From Mantis religiosa (lineage: Eukaryota > Arthropoda > Insecta > Mantodea > Mantidae): a DNA stretch of 64,000 nt. Positions 46,734 to 56,753 of this stretch are shown here, piece after piece. The stretch's first letter is position 1; every line of letters starts with the position of its first letter. The DNA lies in contig CM060953.1 of NCBI GenBank assembly GCA_030765055.1, positions 97,405,701 to 97,469,700 on the forward strand, read 5' to 3'. Below the pieces are notes generated by a model. The model saw only the letters and a list, made by a program, of their open reading frames with translations, searched no databases and had not been told where the DNA came from. Both the position numbers and the translations under genes were made by a program.

Positions 46734-47054
46734 AAAGATATTTATTTTAAAAAACAAACATCGCATAATGAATTTTGAAATACCGGCAGTTGATTCTGTT
46801 CTTAAATTTGTTTTATTTTCAGATTTTGGTAGTACAAACAAGAACATATTAACATCTAGCATTTGTAATGATGACAGTTCAGTTTTGTTAGTTCTGGCTG
46901 AAGATCTGTAAAAATTGTATATGAAATCAAGATCCCGGACAATTTATAAGAACAGTATCATCATTTCTTATAAGATAAGTGAAGTTTTAAGTTACAAATT
47001 GTTATATTTGTACATTTTGCTTGCTTCACTGTTAATAGCTTCATATTTCATGTA
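46734..47054 (+). pseudogene. Second Penelope 3' end (family B2): endonuclease tail, hammerhead, terminal module
   Basis: It begins AAGATATTTATTTTAAAAAA, repeating 46425-46444, then NFEIPAVDSVLKFV, a hammerhead at 46891-46942, GATAAGTGAAG at 46974-46984 and GCTTCACTGT at 47028-47037. The end matches the left end at 40297. Confidence 0.75.
46891..46942 (+). ncRNA. Hammerhead ribozyme motif, family B2 (right arm)
   Basis: TTCTGG, CTGAAGA, AT-rich stem II, GAAATCAAGATC, then CCGGAC. Stem I can pair TCTGG with CCGGA. Core residues are intact. Confidence 0.6.
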
Positions 47055-47067
47055 TTTAAAACAAAGT

Positions 47068-47530
47068 GTTTGGATTATTTTTTGTTTAGTGGAAAATGTT
47101 AAAACTAGCTAATTCTCATTCTGCAAGCCCATGTAAAAACTTCCAGACAAAATTGTCAAAGAAATAATGAAATTGTTTTTTATCTACACATAGAACATTT
47201 CCAGAACCAAAGAATCTATGAATCAACACTTTAAAGCACACGTTTGCAGTACACAAAGCACACTATGCCAACAGACCTATTCCTCGTGTCTTGGAGATGA
47301 TAAAATCCTGATGTGGTATAACAGTTTAAGGGATGATTAGGGTTCGCACTTAAGTGAAAGTTTTCAATTCCTAGGCATTTTAAGCATTTCTGAATTGTGG
47401 CATTTGTGAGTTTTAAAAATTTTCTGGTAATCATGTGCATTACAGTTATGATGTGAGCACAATGGATTTCAGAAAAACTGGCGATATTCATTTAAAATGG
47501 AGAGCAAAAATCAATTAGTGTTTGATTCAA
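47068..47530. other. Intron, no gene recognised
   Basis: AT-rich. An 86-codon minus-strand frame (47491-47231) contains MNIASFSEIHCAHIITVMHM but shows no recognisable family. Confidence 0.45.
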
Positions 47531-47965
47531 AGTATAAACTTGGAAGAAGCATAGGGACAGTGAAACACAAATTAGTACAAAAGTGAATCAAGAAGATATT
47601 GACACATTGCTTCACTCACACTGTTTATTCACAGGACATGTTTCAAGAGCTCTTGCTCCTATCAACAGCTGATACTCGATTAGTGTAAGTTGTATTGGTT
47701 TCCTCTTTCTCCGTATTGTCAATAGATGGCGTGATGTACTTGTCAAAGATGTCCGGTGGTGGAGTTTCAAAATTCATGACTCTGACGATTTTTGTTGATG
47801 GAGATTTTTTCCCATACGGAAAGGTCTATGGGGTGATTAACATATTTTATTAGAGATGTTTCCAAGTTGATGTCATGTCTAGTATTCAAAAAATGAAAAA
47901 AATGAAAAAATCTTCATCAACAAAAATCATCATAGTCATGAATTTTGAAACTCCACCACCATCCA
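47531..47965. mobile_element. Penelope-like unit, family C, asymmetric palindrome
   Basis: The left (minus) arm runs from GGGACAGTGAAACAC through GCTTCACTCACAC and a hammerhead remnant (CTGTTGA, A6 changed) into an endonuclease tail (minus MNFETPPP). Near 47885 it switches to the + strand, reading AAAAATCTTCATCAACAAAA and HEF-type sequence, and stops at about 47965. The right arm is truncated. Confidence 0.75.
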
Positions 47966-48317
47966 TTAACAGAATATTACTACTGCAGTTATTATAGTCA
48001 TTACATTTCTTGATATGATTCATGTTCATTTCGTTTTCTTTGCAAGTGTACAAACTGGTGACATGTAGATGTTTATTTTAACCGCTTCGCCGATGGCCAT
48101 TTAAACCCTTCAGGGGCCGGAAACGGATACCCAGTAAACAGAACAATACATTTAAATTGTTAAATGCTGTAAAAATGCATCATAAATACAGTTCCGTATC
48201 TTCCGTACTAAGTTAATTAAACGAAACAAAAACTGGTTTAAAACCCATTAAAGGCAGTATACATCTACAGTAATAATAAAATAGGGGCTACATTAATAAA
48301 TCATCGAAATTTCACTA

Positions 48318-48516
48318 TTAAATTTTAGATGAGTCGCATTTTTTAACACATCTGCTTCACTTTCGTACCTATTTTGAGGACATGTTTCGCAAGCGAAGAT
48401 TTGCGAAACATGTCCTCAAAATAGGTACGAAAGTGAAGCAGATGTGTTAAAAAATGCGACTCATCTAAAATTTAATAATTTTTCGCTTCACTGTGGTGTT
48501 CCAATACAGTTGAATC
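48318..48516. mobile_element. Palindromic Penelope-like terminal unit (family D)
   Basis: The arms (AAATTTTAGATGAGTCGCAT, TCTGCTTCACTTTCGTACCT and complements) meet near 48392. The right end has AGTGAAGC, 45 bases, then CGCTTCACTGTGGTG. TCGAAATTTCACTA at 48304-48317 and 48517-48530 suggests a target duplication of 10-14 bp. The centre lacks the ribozyme core. Confidence 0.8.
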
Positions 48517-49015
48517 TCGAAATTTCACTACTTTGTTTTACTGTAGCAAAAGCCATTATTTGTGCCGAACGCACCTAATATTTTAATCATTTTGTGTTGT
48601 GTGCATACGAACCAATGTATGTATGTTTAGCTACGCAAGCGACTTCTCCGATTCAAGTTAAGTTTATTTATGCTATACCAAGCGATAGTCATACGAGCAT
48701 ATGTTGCGTTACACTGAAAAGCTGTCAGCATCTGTTATTACAGTGTTTCTCAACCAAGGTTTCTGGTAGCCTTATGCAGCTGTTTTCGCTCAGTAGTTTA
48801 GTTATTTATACTCTCTCTGTGTTCAGAGTGATTTCTTATAGCTATCAAGAGCTAAATGAATGACACATTTGAAATTGTTACATTTCAATGTTAACCATGG
48901 CTTATCCACTTAATGTAGCATATGATGTATACAGGCTTCTTATATTACTGTAGAAAATCTGGAATATTTGCTGTGCGATTATGAAGGAGATGTTTAGGAT
49001 ATAGTTTACAGTGAC

Positions 49016-49515
49016 ATGTACTGGTTCTCAGATGGCATGTTAGCTACTCCATCGTTTGGGGGAAGTGGCGGGTCAAATATGGGTGATGTGGATCAGCTAT
49101 TACTAGCTTTCCCTCTTTACGAAAAACAGTTAAAAGTAAAAAAGTATTTTTATACCACTGGATGTAACCATGCACAGTCATTTAGTAATTTGCAGAGCTG
49201 TAAATTCATGCAAGACATTAATCTACCTGTACTTGTGCATATAAATAGCTCGTAACCTAATTGAGTATTATAATACCCAGAGGTAAGGGGTAAGAAATTC
49301 ACCACGACATCACCCCTCATACTTGAGAGAAAACACTTTCCTAAAAGCATACCACCCACAACCAAAAAAGTCGCAACCGTTTCGAAAATGTCTAGTGTGT
49401 TGCGAAAAAGAAGTTCACAAGGAAACCCATATTATTTGGTGTGAATCTGCAGATGTGCTCTTGGATGTTTATCCCGTTTTGGAGCTGTACAATTCAAAAA
49501 GAAACCTTTAAGGGT
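49016..49515 (+). pseudogene. piggyBac transposase remnant with C-terminal zinc domain
   Basis: The first part reads MYWFSDGMLATPSFGG, like the YW..D....TP.F segment of the piggyBac core. After a large deletion and a frameshift, 49323-49509 reads HPQPKKSQPFRKCLVCCEKE, then WCESADVLLDVYPVLELYNS, the Cys-rich C-terminus of piggyBac transposases with several Cys lost. It is not functional. Confidence 0.65.
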
Positions 49516-49691
49516 ATGTTTACATCCCATATAGAACTAACTTAAATTTGTTGTAAAATAGGAAGATTAAAGTAACTGGCGTTATATGACCATTAAATGC
49601 ATGTATGCGCAGGACGTCTATACACGTCCATATCGGTTTGGGGCATTTTAACTTGGACGTCATATGACGTCCATATCGGTGAAAGGGTTAA

Positions 49692-49956
49692 GCAAATAAT
49701 CAGCTAAATAATCCTGTCCCATATGTAAATAAATGCAAGCTAAATCAAATTGCTATTCTTTCAATGTGGACTTATGTTAATGCTTACCTTTTCGAATTGT
49801 TCTTCAATATGTAGCAAAACAGTGTATGATTATTAAAATAGTTATATACTAATAAATACTTAATAGCTTAATCAGGTTCTCTTGTGTGTCAGATGATATA
49901 GGTTATAAAGCCACACATGAACATTATTTGTACATGTTTTGTTTTGTAATTTTCAG
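49692..49956. other. Intron end before a Sirt1 exon
   Basis: AT-rich, with acceptor tract GTTTTGTAATTTTCAG ending at 49956. Confidence 0.7.
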
Positions 49957-50118
49957 GATCATTTGCTACAGCTTCCTGTACTCGCTGTAAGCATAAAGTA
50001 ACAGCTGATGAAATTCGAAAGGATATTTTTGAGCAAAGAATTCCATTATGTACTGTCTGCCCTAAACGAACTCTGCCACATATGAATGAAAATGAAGACA
50101 AATATGAAAGTTTCAGAG
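49957..50118 (+). CDS. Sirt1: Sirt1 exon (zinc-binding module)
   Basis: Encodes (G)SFATASCTRCKHKVTADE, IRKDIFEQRIPLCTVCPKRT and LPHMNENEDKYESFR(D). CTRC and CTVC are the two Cys pairs that hold the structural zinc (Cys371/374 and Cys395/398 in human SIRT1). The acidic stretch after the second pair is usual for insect Sirt1. The exon ends AGA G, with donor GTAAGG. The first G of the next intron is not needed for coding; G plus AT gives Asp. Confidence 0.95.
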
Positions 50119-51185
50119 GTAAGGCTACATACTTGGTTTATACAAAATAAAATCGGAAATGATAATTTGTTTATGCTTATTAGTTTGAAGAGTTATAATC
50201 CTTTCACTGTTTTTAAGGGCCCATCACGTTTTCCCTCTTTCGTTCTTCCCTTTTTCGGCGTAGGCCATAGTGAAATCAGAATATGAACAACAAACAACCA
50301 AATTATTACTATAGATGAAAAGGATGTAAGTAAGTGTTTGTAAATAACAAAGAAAGGTGCCAAATAATTAGGAGGTATTATAACGTAGGTAGGAAGCAAG
50401 GAAAAGTCTAGAAATAGGGGTAGGAAAATAGTAATTAAGGGAGGTATAGGAAGATAAATTAGACATAGAGAAAATGGAAGTAAAAGACTATAAATGAAGA
50501 CCAATAGCAATATAAGCATGTCCAACAAAATGTAAATGTATTAAATGTATTGCAGATGGCTGTCCAACAAATGGGCAGGGTCCCAAGTTCAAGGTCAGTC
50601 TAAAATGTTAAAGTTTACAATCCTTACTTTAGATCAAACTCTTCCCTGATAACTTTCTTAGCAAGAAAGACTTTTGTTGACATCGGTTTGAATATAACAA
50701 GGGCAAATACAACTGGCTAAAATTGTTAATCCATTTTGTAGTCTAAAGCTTGTGCAAGAAAAAGATTGAACCAATTAGGGTGAGTACAGACCATCCAAGT
50801 TCATACTTGTTAAAAAAGTTGTCTTGACGCAAGCTGACAATGTGAGGTAAACAGCCACAAATTTTCCTTCTATGATGCGTGGGCTTATGCATTTTCTATC
50901 ATGCTCTATTACAGGTTAGGTGTTAGCAATAGAAAATATATTTGTATACACTGTTATCACTCTTTGCTTTGTACAGTTTGAAGTGTTCGAATGCATGTTT
51001 TCATGTTTACTTTTGAATTAATTTAAAATTGTGTGTACTGTGTATGCATTAAATTATTTAGATAATTGAAATGCTAACTGAAACATTTATTCTGCAAGTA
51101 CTTGATGTACACTGCGTCAGAACAAATTAATGCCAACAGTTGCATAAACAGTATATAGACACATTCCTTACCATTTATCTTAGAA
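50119..51185. other. Intron, no gene recognised
   Basis: AT-rich intronic DNA. Frames of up to 111 codons on the minus strand near 50190-50530 are low-complexity hydrophobic shadows. Confidence 0.5.
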
Positions 51186-51367
51186 GTACAATTAGAAACC
51201 TTGTCAATAGATTGAAAAGAACAGGTTTTCTGAACTCAAAATAAGCTTTTAACAGAAGAAATGCTCAAAGTATAAACTTGTAAGAAGCGTAGGGACAGTG
51301 AAGCACAAATTAGTACAAAAGTGAATCAAGAAGATATTGACACATTGCTTCACTCACACTGTTTATT

Positions 51368-51410
51368 CACAGGACATGTTTCAAGAGCTCTTGCTCCTAT
51401 CATCAGCTGA
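51368..51410 (-). ncRNA. Hammerhead ribozyme motif, family C (left arm)
   Basis: Minus strand: CAG, CTGATGA, GGAGC/GCTCT stem II with AAGA loop, GAAACATGTC, then CTGTG. Stem I CAG/CTG. Core intact. Confidence 0.7.
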
Positions 51411-51628
51411 TACTCGACTAGTGCAGGTTATAGTGGTTTCCTCTTTCTCCGTTTTGTCAATAGATGGCGTGATGTACTTGTCAAAGATGTCCGGTGGTGG
51501 AGTTTCAAATGGAGTTTCAAGGCATGAATTTTGAAACTCCACCACCGGACGTCTTTGACAAGTACATCACGCCATCTATTGACAAAACGGAGAAAGAGGA
51601 AACCACTACAACCTGCACTAGTCGAGTA

Positions 51629-51671
51629 TCAGCTGATGATAGGAGCAAGAGCTCTTGAAACATGTCCTGTG
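51629..51671 (+). ncRNA. Hammerhead ribozyme motif, family C (right arm)
   Basis: Same sequence as the left-arm motif, on the + strand: CAG, CTGATGA, stem II, GAAACATGTC, CTGTG. Confidence 0.7.
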
Positions 51672-52029
51672 AATAAACAGTGTGAGTGAAGCAACGTGTC
51701 AATACTTCTCGATTCACTTTAGAAGAAATGCTGCCTAATATTGCCACACAACTTGAAAATTCTCCTAACAAAGCTTTATCTAGTGCAGCACAAGAAGCAG
51801 GCATTTCAAAAGCTTCAGTCCCTACAGCCACTAAACTTTTAAAATTGAAATCTTAATGAGTTACTGTGGTCCAAGAACTACATCCACATGACAACCAAGG
51901 TCTAGTGAATTTTTGCAATTGGGTTTTACAGAACATCCATTATAGTGTTGTTGATCTACATTTAATCATTTTCTCTAATGGAACATGGTTTTCATCACAT
52001 ATATTTACATATATATATACACACATATT

Positions 52030-52066
52030 TGTCAAAACTAAGGAAGTTTCGCAGTACGAAGTGTGT

Positions 52067-52149
<83 letters not shown>

Positions 52150-52174
52150 CAAAACTAAGGAAGTTTCGCAGTAA
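52030..52174. repeat. (GT)n microsatellite flanked by a 27-bp direct repeat
   Basis: About 40 GT units at 52062-52143. TGTCAAAACTAAGGAAGTTT CGCAGTA stands directly before (52030-52056) and after (52147-52173) the tract. The valine-cysteine frames here are artefacts of the repeat. Confidence 0.9.
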
Positions 52175-52555
52175 TGGACATAAGATAATTTTTTAGATGA
52201 AACCTCGTACGATACCCATGACGTATCGAGAAAGGTGGCAAACTTGCAGAAAGATCTGGGAGAAGGAGGGTCTGTGTTGTAAAACGATTATAAGGGTTTG
52301 TCAAAGGCAGCGGCCGACGTGCACATGAGTTAACTAAACAGACTGTACCAGATGTTTTTGTACTTCACAGCTGTCTCACAGATACAAACAATATTTTGTG
52401 AATCCCCCTTGTAATCCAAGCATCAAACCAATTATTTTAAGGTGATCACATATTTTCCAACAGTGAAACTTGTATTTTAAAACACTCTTGGCTATACTTT
52501 CATAAACTTTCCTTAAGAGCTACCTACACCTAAGGAAAACTGAAACAGATGGAAG
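52175..52555. other. No gene recognised
   Basis: Intronic sequence. The part at 52220-52320 (AAGGTGGCAAACTTGCAGAA, CAGCGGCCGACGTGCAC) is GC-richer and may be coding relic of an element that I could not assign. Confidence 0.4.
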
Positions 52556-52618
52556 TTTACTAAAATTAGGCAAGTGAGTCAACCTTGTATATACTTTGCT
52601 CCACTTACAAGTTTTTTA

Positions 52619-52660
52619 TGAAGACTAGTTTCTGGGGACTTCTCCCCTATCGTCAGCTCT
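52619..52660 (-). ncRNA. Hammerhead ribozyme motif, family A copy 2 (left arm)
   Basis: Minus strand AGAG, CTGACGA, GGGG/CCCC stem II, GAAACTAGTC. Core intact. The right-arm partner at 53921-53962 has GAAAGTATTC and mismatches in stem II, so it is degraded. Confidence 0.65.
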
Positions 52661-52678
52661 GTGGTAGTCTACAGTTAT

Positions 52679-53834
52679 AAAAACTGAAGAGGTGATGATA
52701 TCCTTTGATATCAGATCTCTATTCACGAGTATACCAGTAGAAAAAATTCCAAAATTGATGAAAGGCTGGTTATCCAAAAGCAACGTTGCGGATGATAAAA
52801 TAGAGGAGTACATCAAATTAACCATCTTATGTATTGAACAAAACAGCTTCACGTTCTCCAGCAAAATCTTCGAACAAACAGCAGGTTTGGCCATGGGTAA
52901 CCCTCTTTCACCATTACTAGCTAATCTGTTCATGAGCAATTTGGAAACACACATTACTAAAGCCTTTCCTCATATTTTCAAATGTTGGCATAGATATGTC
53001 GACGATGTGTTTGCTATAGTTCCTAGAAGACTAACTGAGGATGCTATAAAGTTGCTAAACCTACAAGAAAAATCCATAGTTTTCACCATTGAAGTAGAGC
53101 AGGATGAATGGCTACCTTTTCTAGATTTGAAAATCATTAGAACACCAACAGGATTACAATTTGGAATATACCGAAAAGCAACACATGTTGACAATTACAT
53201 TAAATGTAACCCATTCAACCCAGTACAACATCAATATGCAGTATTTCATAGTTTGGTTCACAGATTAATCAACAGTCCGCTAACAAAAACAGAATATGAA
53301 CAGGAGTACACTCACATACACTAGGTTGCCAAATTGAACAACTATAACACAAATTTCATCAAAAAATGTATCTACAGACACAAAAGAAACAAAAACTTAA
53401 AGGACATTACTACATTAAAAAAAAAAAACTAGAAAACATTTCATCCAAAATACTTCAAAAAATTTGAAAAGATATTTAAGAGCTTCAACATAAAATTAGC
53501 CCCTCAGAACAAACACAACATCTCCAACTTACTAAACCACCCTCTAAAAAATAGCACACCGAAAACTCAATTATCAGGCATTTACCAAATGAGCTGCCAG
53601 GATTGTGACAAGATATACATTGGTAAGACCAAAAGGAATCTAGGAACAAGAATGAAAGAACACTTCAGAAATATTAAATTCAAACACATGGACAAGTCGG
53701 TCGTAGCACATCACTTTTCGTCTGAGAATCACAACGATCAAACAGGCAAAGAAACCTCTGGAACTACAAATTTGGGAAAACATTTATTACAAAGAAACAG
53801 GACCTCTTGTAGAAATTTGAAATTCCCACCGTAG
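52679..53834 (+). pseudogene. Penelope-like RT and GIY-YIG, family A copy 2
   Basis: RT from MISFDIRSLFTSIPVEKIPK (motif A) through GLAMGNPLSPLLANLFM and HRYVDDVFAIVPRR to a stop at 53323. After a frameshift the thumb is degraded. The endonuclease reads SGIYQMSCQDCDKIYIGKTK at 53577-53636. It lacks the 2-bp deletion seen in copy A1, so here the linker between RT and endonuclease (NKHNISNLLNHPLKNSTPKT) reads straight into the endonuclease. The RT finger region is absent. Confidence 0.88.
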
Positions 53835-54030
53835 ATGACGTCATCAAACTTACCAGAATATTAGATGGCAGCACGACACCAAGCCAGATGCAGACACCGG
53901 ATGCATCATCAGTCAACCACAGAACTGACGATAGGGAAGAGGTTCCCAGAAAGTATTCTTCTTCAAAAAATTTGTAAGTGGAGAAAAGTATATACAAGGT
54001 TGACTCATTTGCCTAATTTTAGTAACATTT

Positions 54031-55191
54031 AGTACTGTTATAAATTTTTTCTCCTCTGATTTTTTGGGGGTAAATTCTGCACAAATATAACAAAAATTAT
54101 CTGGATTATTTCTACACTTACGATGGGAACCATCTCTTCACATTACACCACTAAAAGCCATTATACTGAGTGAAAATGAAACGTCAGTGTACCACACAGC
54201 TTTCAACACATCCACAGTGAGAGTGACGGATTCTTTTCTCAAGTGAAACCTATTTTAAACTGTTAGCCAACATCCGCACCCAGGTATAAATTTCAACATT
54301 GGGCTAAAGGTCTCTACCCGGATTTCCCTCTTTGCAGTGTCTGCTTCTGTAGAAAATACAGACAAATGAATCCCCCAACTGGTATAATTGACAAAGACTT
54401 TGCTAAATGGTACAGCATGACTTCATCTTTACATTTTGTAAGTACATGCGTAAATAATCATGTAGGACAAAGTTGGATAACCTACACACACATGTTACCA
54501 CAGCTGGTATACAAATAGTTTTCTTTATGTATAGCTAAAAATTGTGATGTGATGTGCCATTTTAAGCATCATTTTCACAATGTGGTGTGAAATTGGACTA
54601 AAAACATGTATTATCTTCGCTGAGCTAAATTTTATTTTGGGTAGTGTTGGGCAGTGTTTGAAGCCATAGTTATTTATAAAGGTTTATAGCCCACACTTTC
54701 TTCAGTTCTTACTGTATGCAATTATCTTGGGGAACCTAAAAGTAGGGTCTATAGAAATAAACCTCACAGTGAAGATAAACTGAAATACAATATTACAGCA
54801 GAAATCAGGAAGATCAGAGGAAAAACATTTGCATGCAAATCTAAATTTCATCAAAAAATGTTGCAAATACATGAATGCTTAAAGACACTCTTTTGAGTAA
54901 CAGAATAGTGAAATAAAATGATTGTGTGCATATCATAAAATAATGAACATATATGATTAAGGGTATATGGGGGAAATTATACATCTAGAATGGTACTGTT
55001 TGCTTATTGTCTTTGTGCCCCCTGTTATAAATTTTCTCAGCTGAAACATTACACAGACTGTATATAAACAATTGCAGAAGTTACTTTTCAGTAAAAGTAT
55101 TTGATAACTATCATCTGATAATGTTTTACAACCTCATAGAATCCTCATGCCTGCATTTATGTAACTTTATATTCTTTACTTATATTTTCAG
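54031..55191. other. Intron, no gene recognised
   Basis: AT-rich. Ends in acceptor TTATATTTTCAG at 55191. Confidence 0.55.
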
Positions 55192-55350
55192 ATCTAGTTT
55201 CTCAGGGAATAATGAAACCTGACATAGTATTCTTTGGAGAAGGCCTTCCAGAAATCTTTCATGAATCTATGGCAAAGGATAAAGATGAATGCGATCTTCT
55301 TATTGTAATAGGTTCATCACTGAAAGTCAGACCTGTTGCACTTATTCCAA
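55192..55350 (+). CDS. Sirt1: Sirt1 exon (C-terminal Rossmann part)
   Basis: Encodes (D)LVSQGIMKPDIVFFGEGLP, EIFHESMAKDKDECDLLIVI and GSSLKVRPVALIP(S). KPDIVFFGE and GSSLKVRP are sirtuin signatures that line the NAD and acetyl-lysine sites. The exon ends CCA A with donor GTAAGA. Only 141 bp separate it from the next exon. Confidence 0.95.
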
Positions 55351-55446
55351 GTAAGATAATTGAACAATATACTTGAGATACTGAACTGAGTTTATATATT
55401 TGTTACTTGGAGAATGAGTCAGCTAAATCAAATACTAGTTCGGCAA

Positions 55447-55487
<41 letters not shown>
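55447..55487. repeat. (AT)n followed by long T-tract, pyrimidine tract of a Sirt1 acceptor
   Basis: ATATATATATAT then 27 T before CCAG. It forms the polypyrimidine tract of the acceptor at 55491. Confidence 0.85.
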
Positions 55488-55491
55488 CCAG

Positions 55492-55609
55492 GTTCTATAC
55501 CACCAGGAGTTCCACAGATATTAATCAACCGAGAACCACTTCCACATTTTAATTTTGATGTCGAACTACTGGGAGACAGTGATATTATTATCAATCAGTT
55601 ATGCCATAT
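55492..55609 (+). CDS. Sirt1: Sirt1 exon (NREP motif)
   Basis: Encodes (S)SIPPGVPQILINREPLPH, FNFDVELLGDSDIIINQLCH. INREP and ELLGD.D close the NAD site and end the catalytic core. It ends CAT AT with donor GTAAGT; G of the next exon completes Met. Confidence 0.95.
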
Positions 55610-55911
55610 GTAAGTTAAAAAACAGTTCTTTTTCCGAAGCTATAATGTAAACATAGAGTATATCAAGCAACATTAAAATAAATAATTTTGTAAAACTGTA
55701 AACTCAACTGTCATGCTATTATTTCCTTCCCAGTCATTAGCTTACATTTTCACATGCATTGTCAAATTTATCTTTAAACAACCTCAAAGCATGCATTTCT
55801 AATAAAAGTTCATAATTTTTTTTAACCCAAATTCAATACTTCCATTACCATAGGCAAGCAGTAGAAAAAGTTAAAGGGAACCATAGGATGAAATGTGTGT
55901 TCTTTTTGTAG

Positions 55912-56753
55912 GATGAGTGATGATTGGAAGGAAGGGTGCTGTTTACCATCCCCATTAATAGAAGCACCTCATTTGCTACCGCAGATGAGTAGGCGTAAAG
56001 AGAAAGATCAAGATCGGGACAGTGGGCAAGGTGCAGACTGCAGCAGTCAAGACAGTGTTGTCAATCGTAGTGCATCCTCCAGAAGTACAGCAGATCGAAT
56101 GATGAACATAGAAAACAGTGAAGCAGAATCTCTACAAATGTCCATTGACAGTGGTGTCAGTATATCAACTGCAGATAGTAATTTCAGTGTGCCTAAGGAA
56201 AGGCATATGTCAGTTGATTCTTCAACATTGGACAGTGGTGTAGGGCTCTCTGCAGACAGTCCAACAGACAGTTGCAGAAACAGTGGTCATATTCACATGA
56301 CTGTGGACTCCACAAAGGCGCTTGGTGTATGTGAATTGCATATGGATTCAGGAAAGGAGTGTATTATGGGGAGTGGCATCAATGGTTGTGAATCTGTATC
56401 AAAAGAAAGAGCAGCAGAAGGTTCTTTATTAGTAAACAGCTTTATTTCCAATAAAAATTCAAGTACGGTTTTGGCATCTGCATCAACTAGGGAAAACATG
56501 TCAGAAGTTTCAGCTGAGAAATTGTCATTAAATAGGAATTGCGATGCTCATCGGCATATACCAACAGACTTCTTGCATAACTTAGGTGACAGCTATAACA
56601 GAATGGAAAGCAACAGCAATGATTTAGCCACAAAGGAGCGTCGGTTGTCTGTAGATTCTAGTGATGAGCACCCCAAATCAGAGGAAGATTTAGAAATACT
56701 GAGAGCTTGTTGGCAGCCAAAAATACGTGAAAGTTTGGCATCAAGACTTCCAG
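55912..56753 (+). CDS. Sirt1: Sirt1 exon (serine-rich C-terminal tail)
   Basis: Starts (M)MSDDWKEGCCLPSPLIEAP after TTTTTGTAG. About 280 residues of low-complexity, Ser/Asp-rich, probably disordered sequence follow. A recurring MSVDSS-type phrase is seen (MSIDSGVS, MSVDSSTLDSGVGLSADS, MTVDSTK, LSVDSSDE). The end, SEEDLEILRACWQPKIRESL then ASRLPG, matches the conserved stretch just before the Sirt1 terminus. Donor GTTAGT follows CCA G, and a TAG lies directly behind it, so splicing to a final exon outside or unseen in the window is expected. Confidence 0.9.

Larger units (their letters stand above)
40297..47054. mobile_element. Penelope-like composite (family B2), 6.76 kb, 13-bp target duplication
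   Basis: TTTAAAACAAAGT occurs at 40284-40296 and 47055-47067. The left arm (40297-40524 and 44166 to about 45085, minus) and the right arm (about 45086-47054, plus) are decayed Penelope sequence with RT and GIY-YIG parts. Nested in it are the family A palindrome (40525-44165) and a SINE (45267-45450). The right arm has two 3' ends in tandem, B1-like at 46571-46733 and B2 at 46734-47054. The shared duplication shows that both arms arrived together. Confidence 0.8.
48082..49687 (+). mobile_element. piggyBac-type DNA transposon 2 with TTAA ends
   Basis: Left end: TTAA (48078-48081) then CCGCTTCGCCGATGGCC. Right end complemented: TTAA (49688-49691) then CCCTTTCACCGATATGG. A subterminal repeat near the right end (ACGTCCATATCGGT twice, ACGTCATATGACGTCC) looks like a transposase-binding hairpin. 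A short coding remnant lies inside, and a palindromic Penelope unit is nested at 48318-48516. Confidence 0.8.
51266..51720. mobile_element. Palindromic Penelope-like unit (family C), 12-bp target duplication
   Basis: AGAAGAAATGCT at 51254-51265 and 51721-51732. The arms meet at about 51515 and contain the endonuclease tail (MNFETPPPDVFDKYITPSI on +), a hammerhead and the terminal module. The left end carries the full tail (GGGACAGTGAAGCACAAATT); the right end stops at TTCGATTCACTTT. Confidence 0.9.
51186..52020 (+). pseudogene. mariner-like transposase remnant (N-terminal half)
   Basis: Reads RNLVNRLKRTGF, is interrupted by the palindrome at 51266-51720, then continues LPNIATQLENSPNKALSSAA, GISKASVPTATKLLKLKS, and VTVVQELHPHDNQGLVNFCN, WVLQNIHYSVVD, ending near FSNGTWFSS where the first catalytic Asp is expected (normally SDEAWF; the acidic pair is lost). 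It resembles arthropod mariner transposases with the FCNW motif. The C-terminal half is missing. Confidence 0.7.
52556..54030. mobile_element. Penelope-like element family A, copy 2, asymmetric inverted unit
   Basis: The left arm is only the 3' terminal module inverted (52556-52670, with hammerhead). At about 52671 it joins the + strand RT, which runs to the normal 3' end at about 54020. The two ends match: TTACTAAAATTAGGCAAGTG and its complement. The target duplication is not clear. Confidence 0.85.

Noticed and set aside
51978..52196. Open frames of Val-Cys or His-Thr repeats
   Set aside because: They are translations of the GT microsatellite on both strands.
55403..55613. Frames with Phe or Lys runs at 55.4-55.6 kb
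   Set aside because: The homopolymer is the pyrimidine tract of a Sirt1 acceptor. The + frame only overlaps the true exon by chance of phase.
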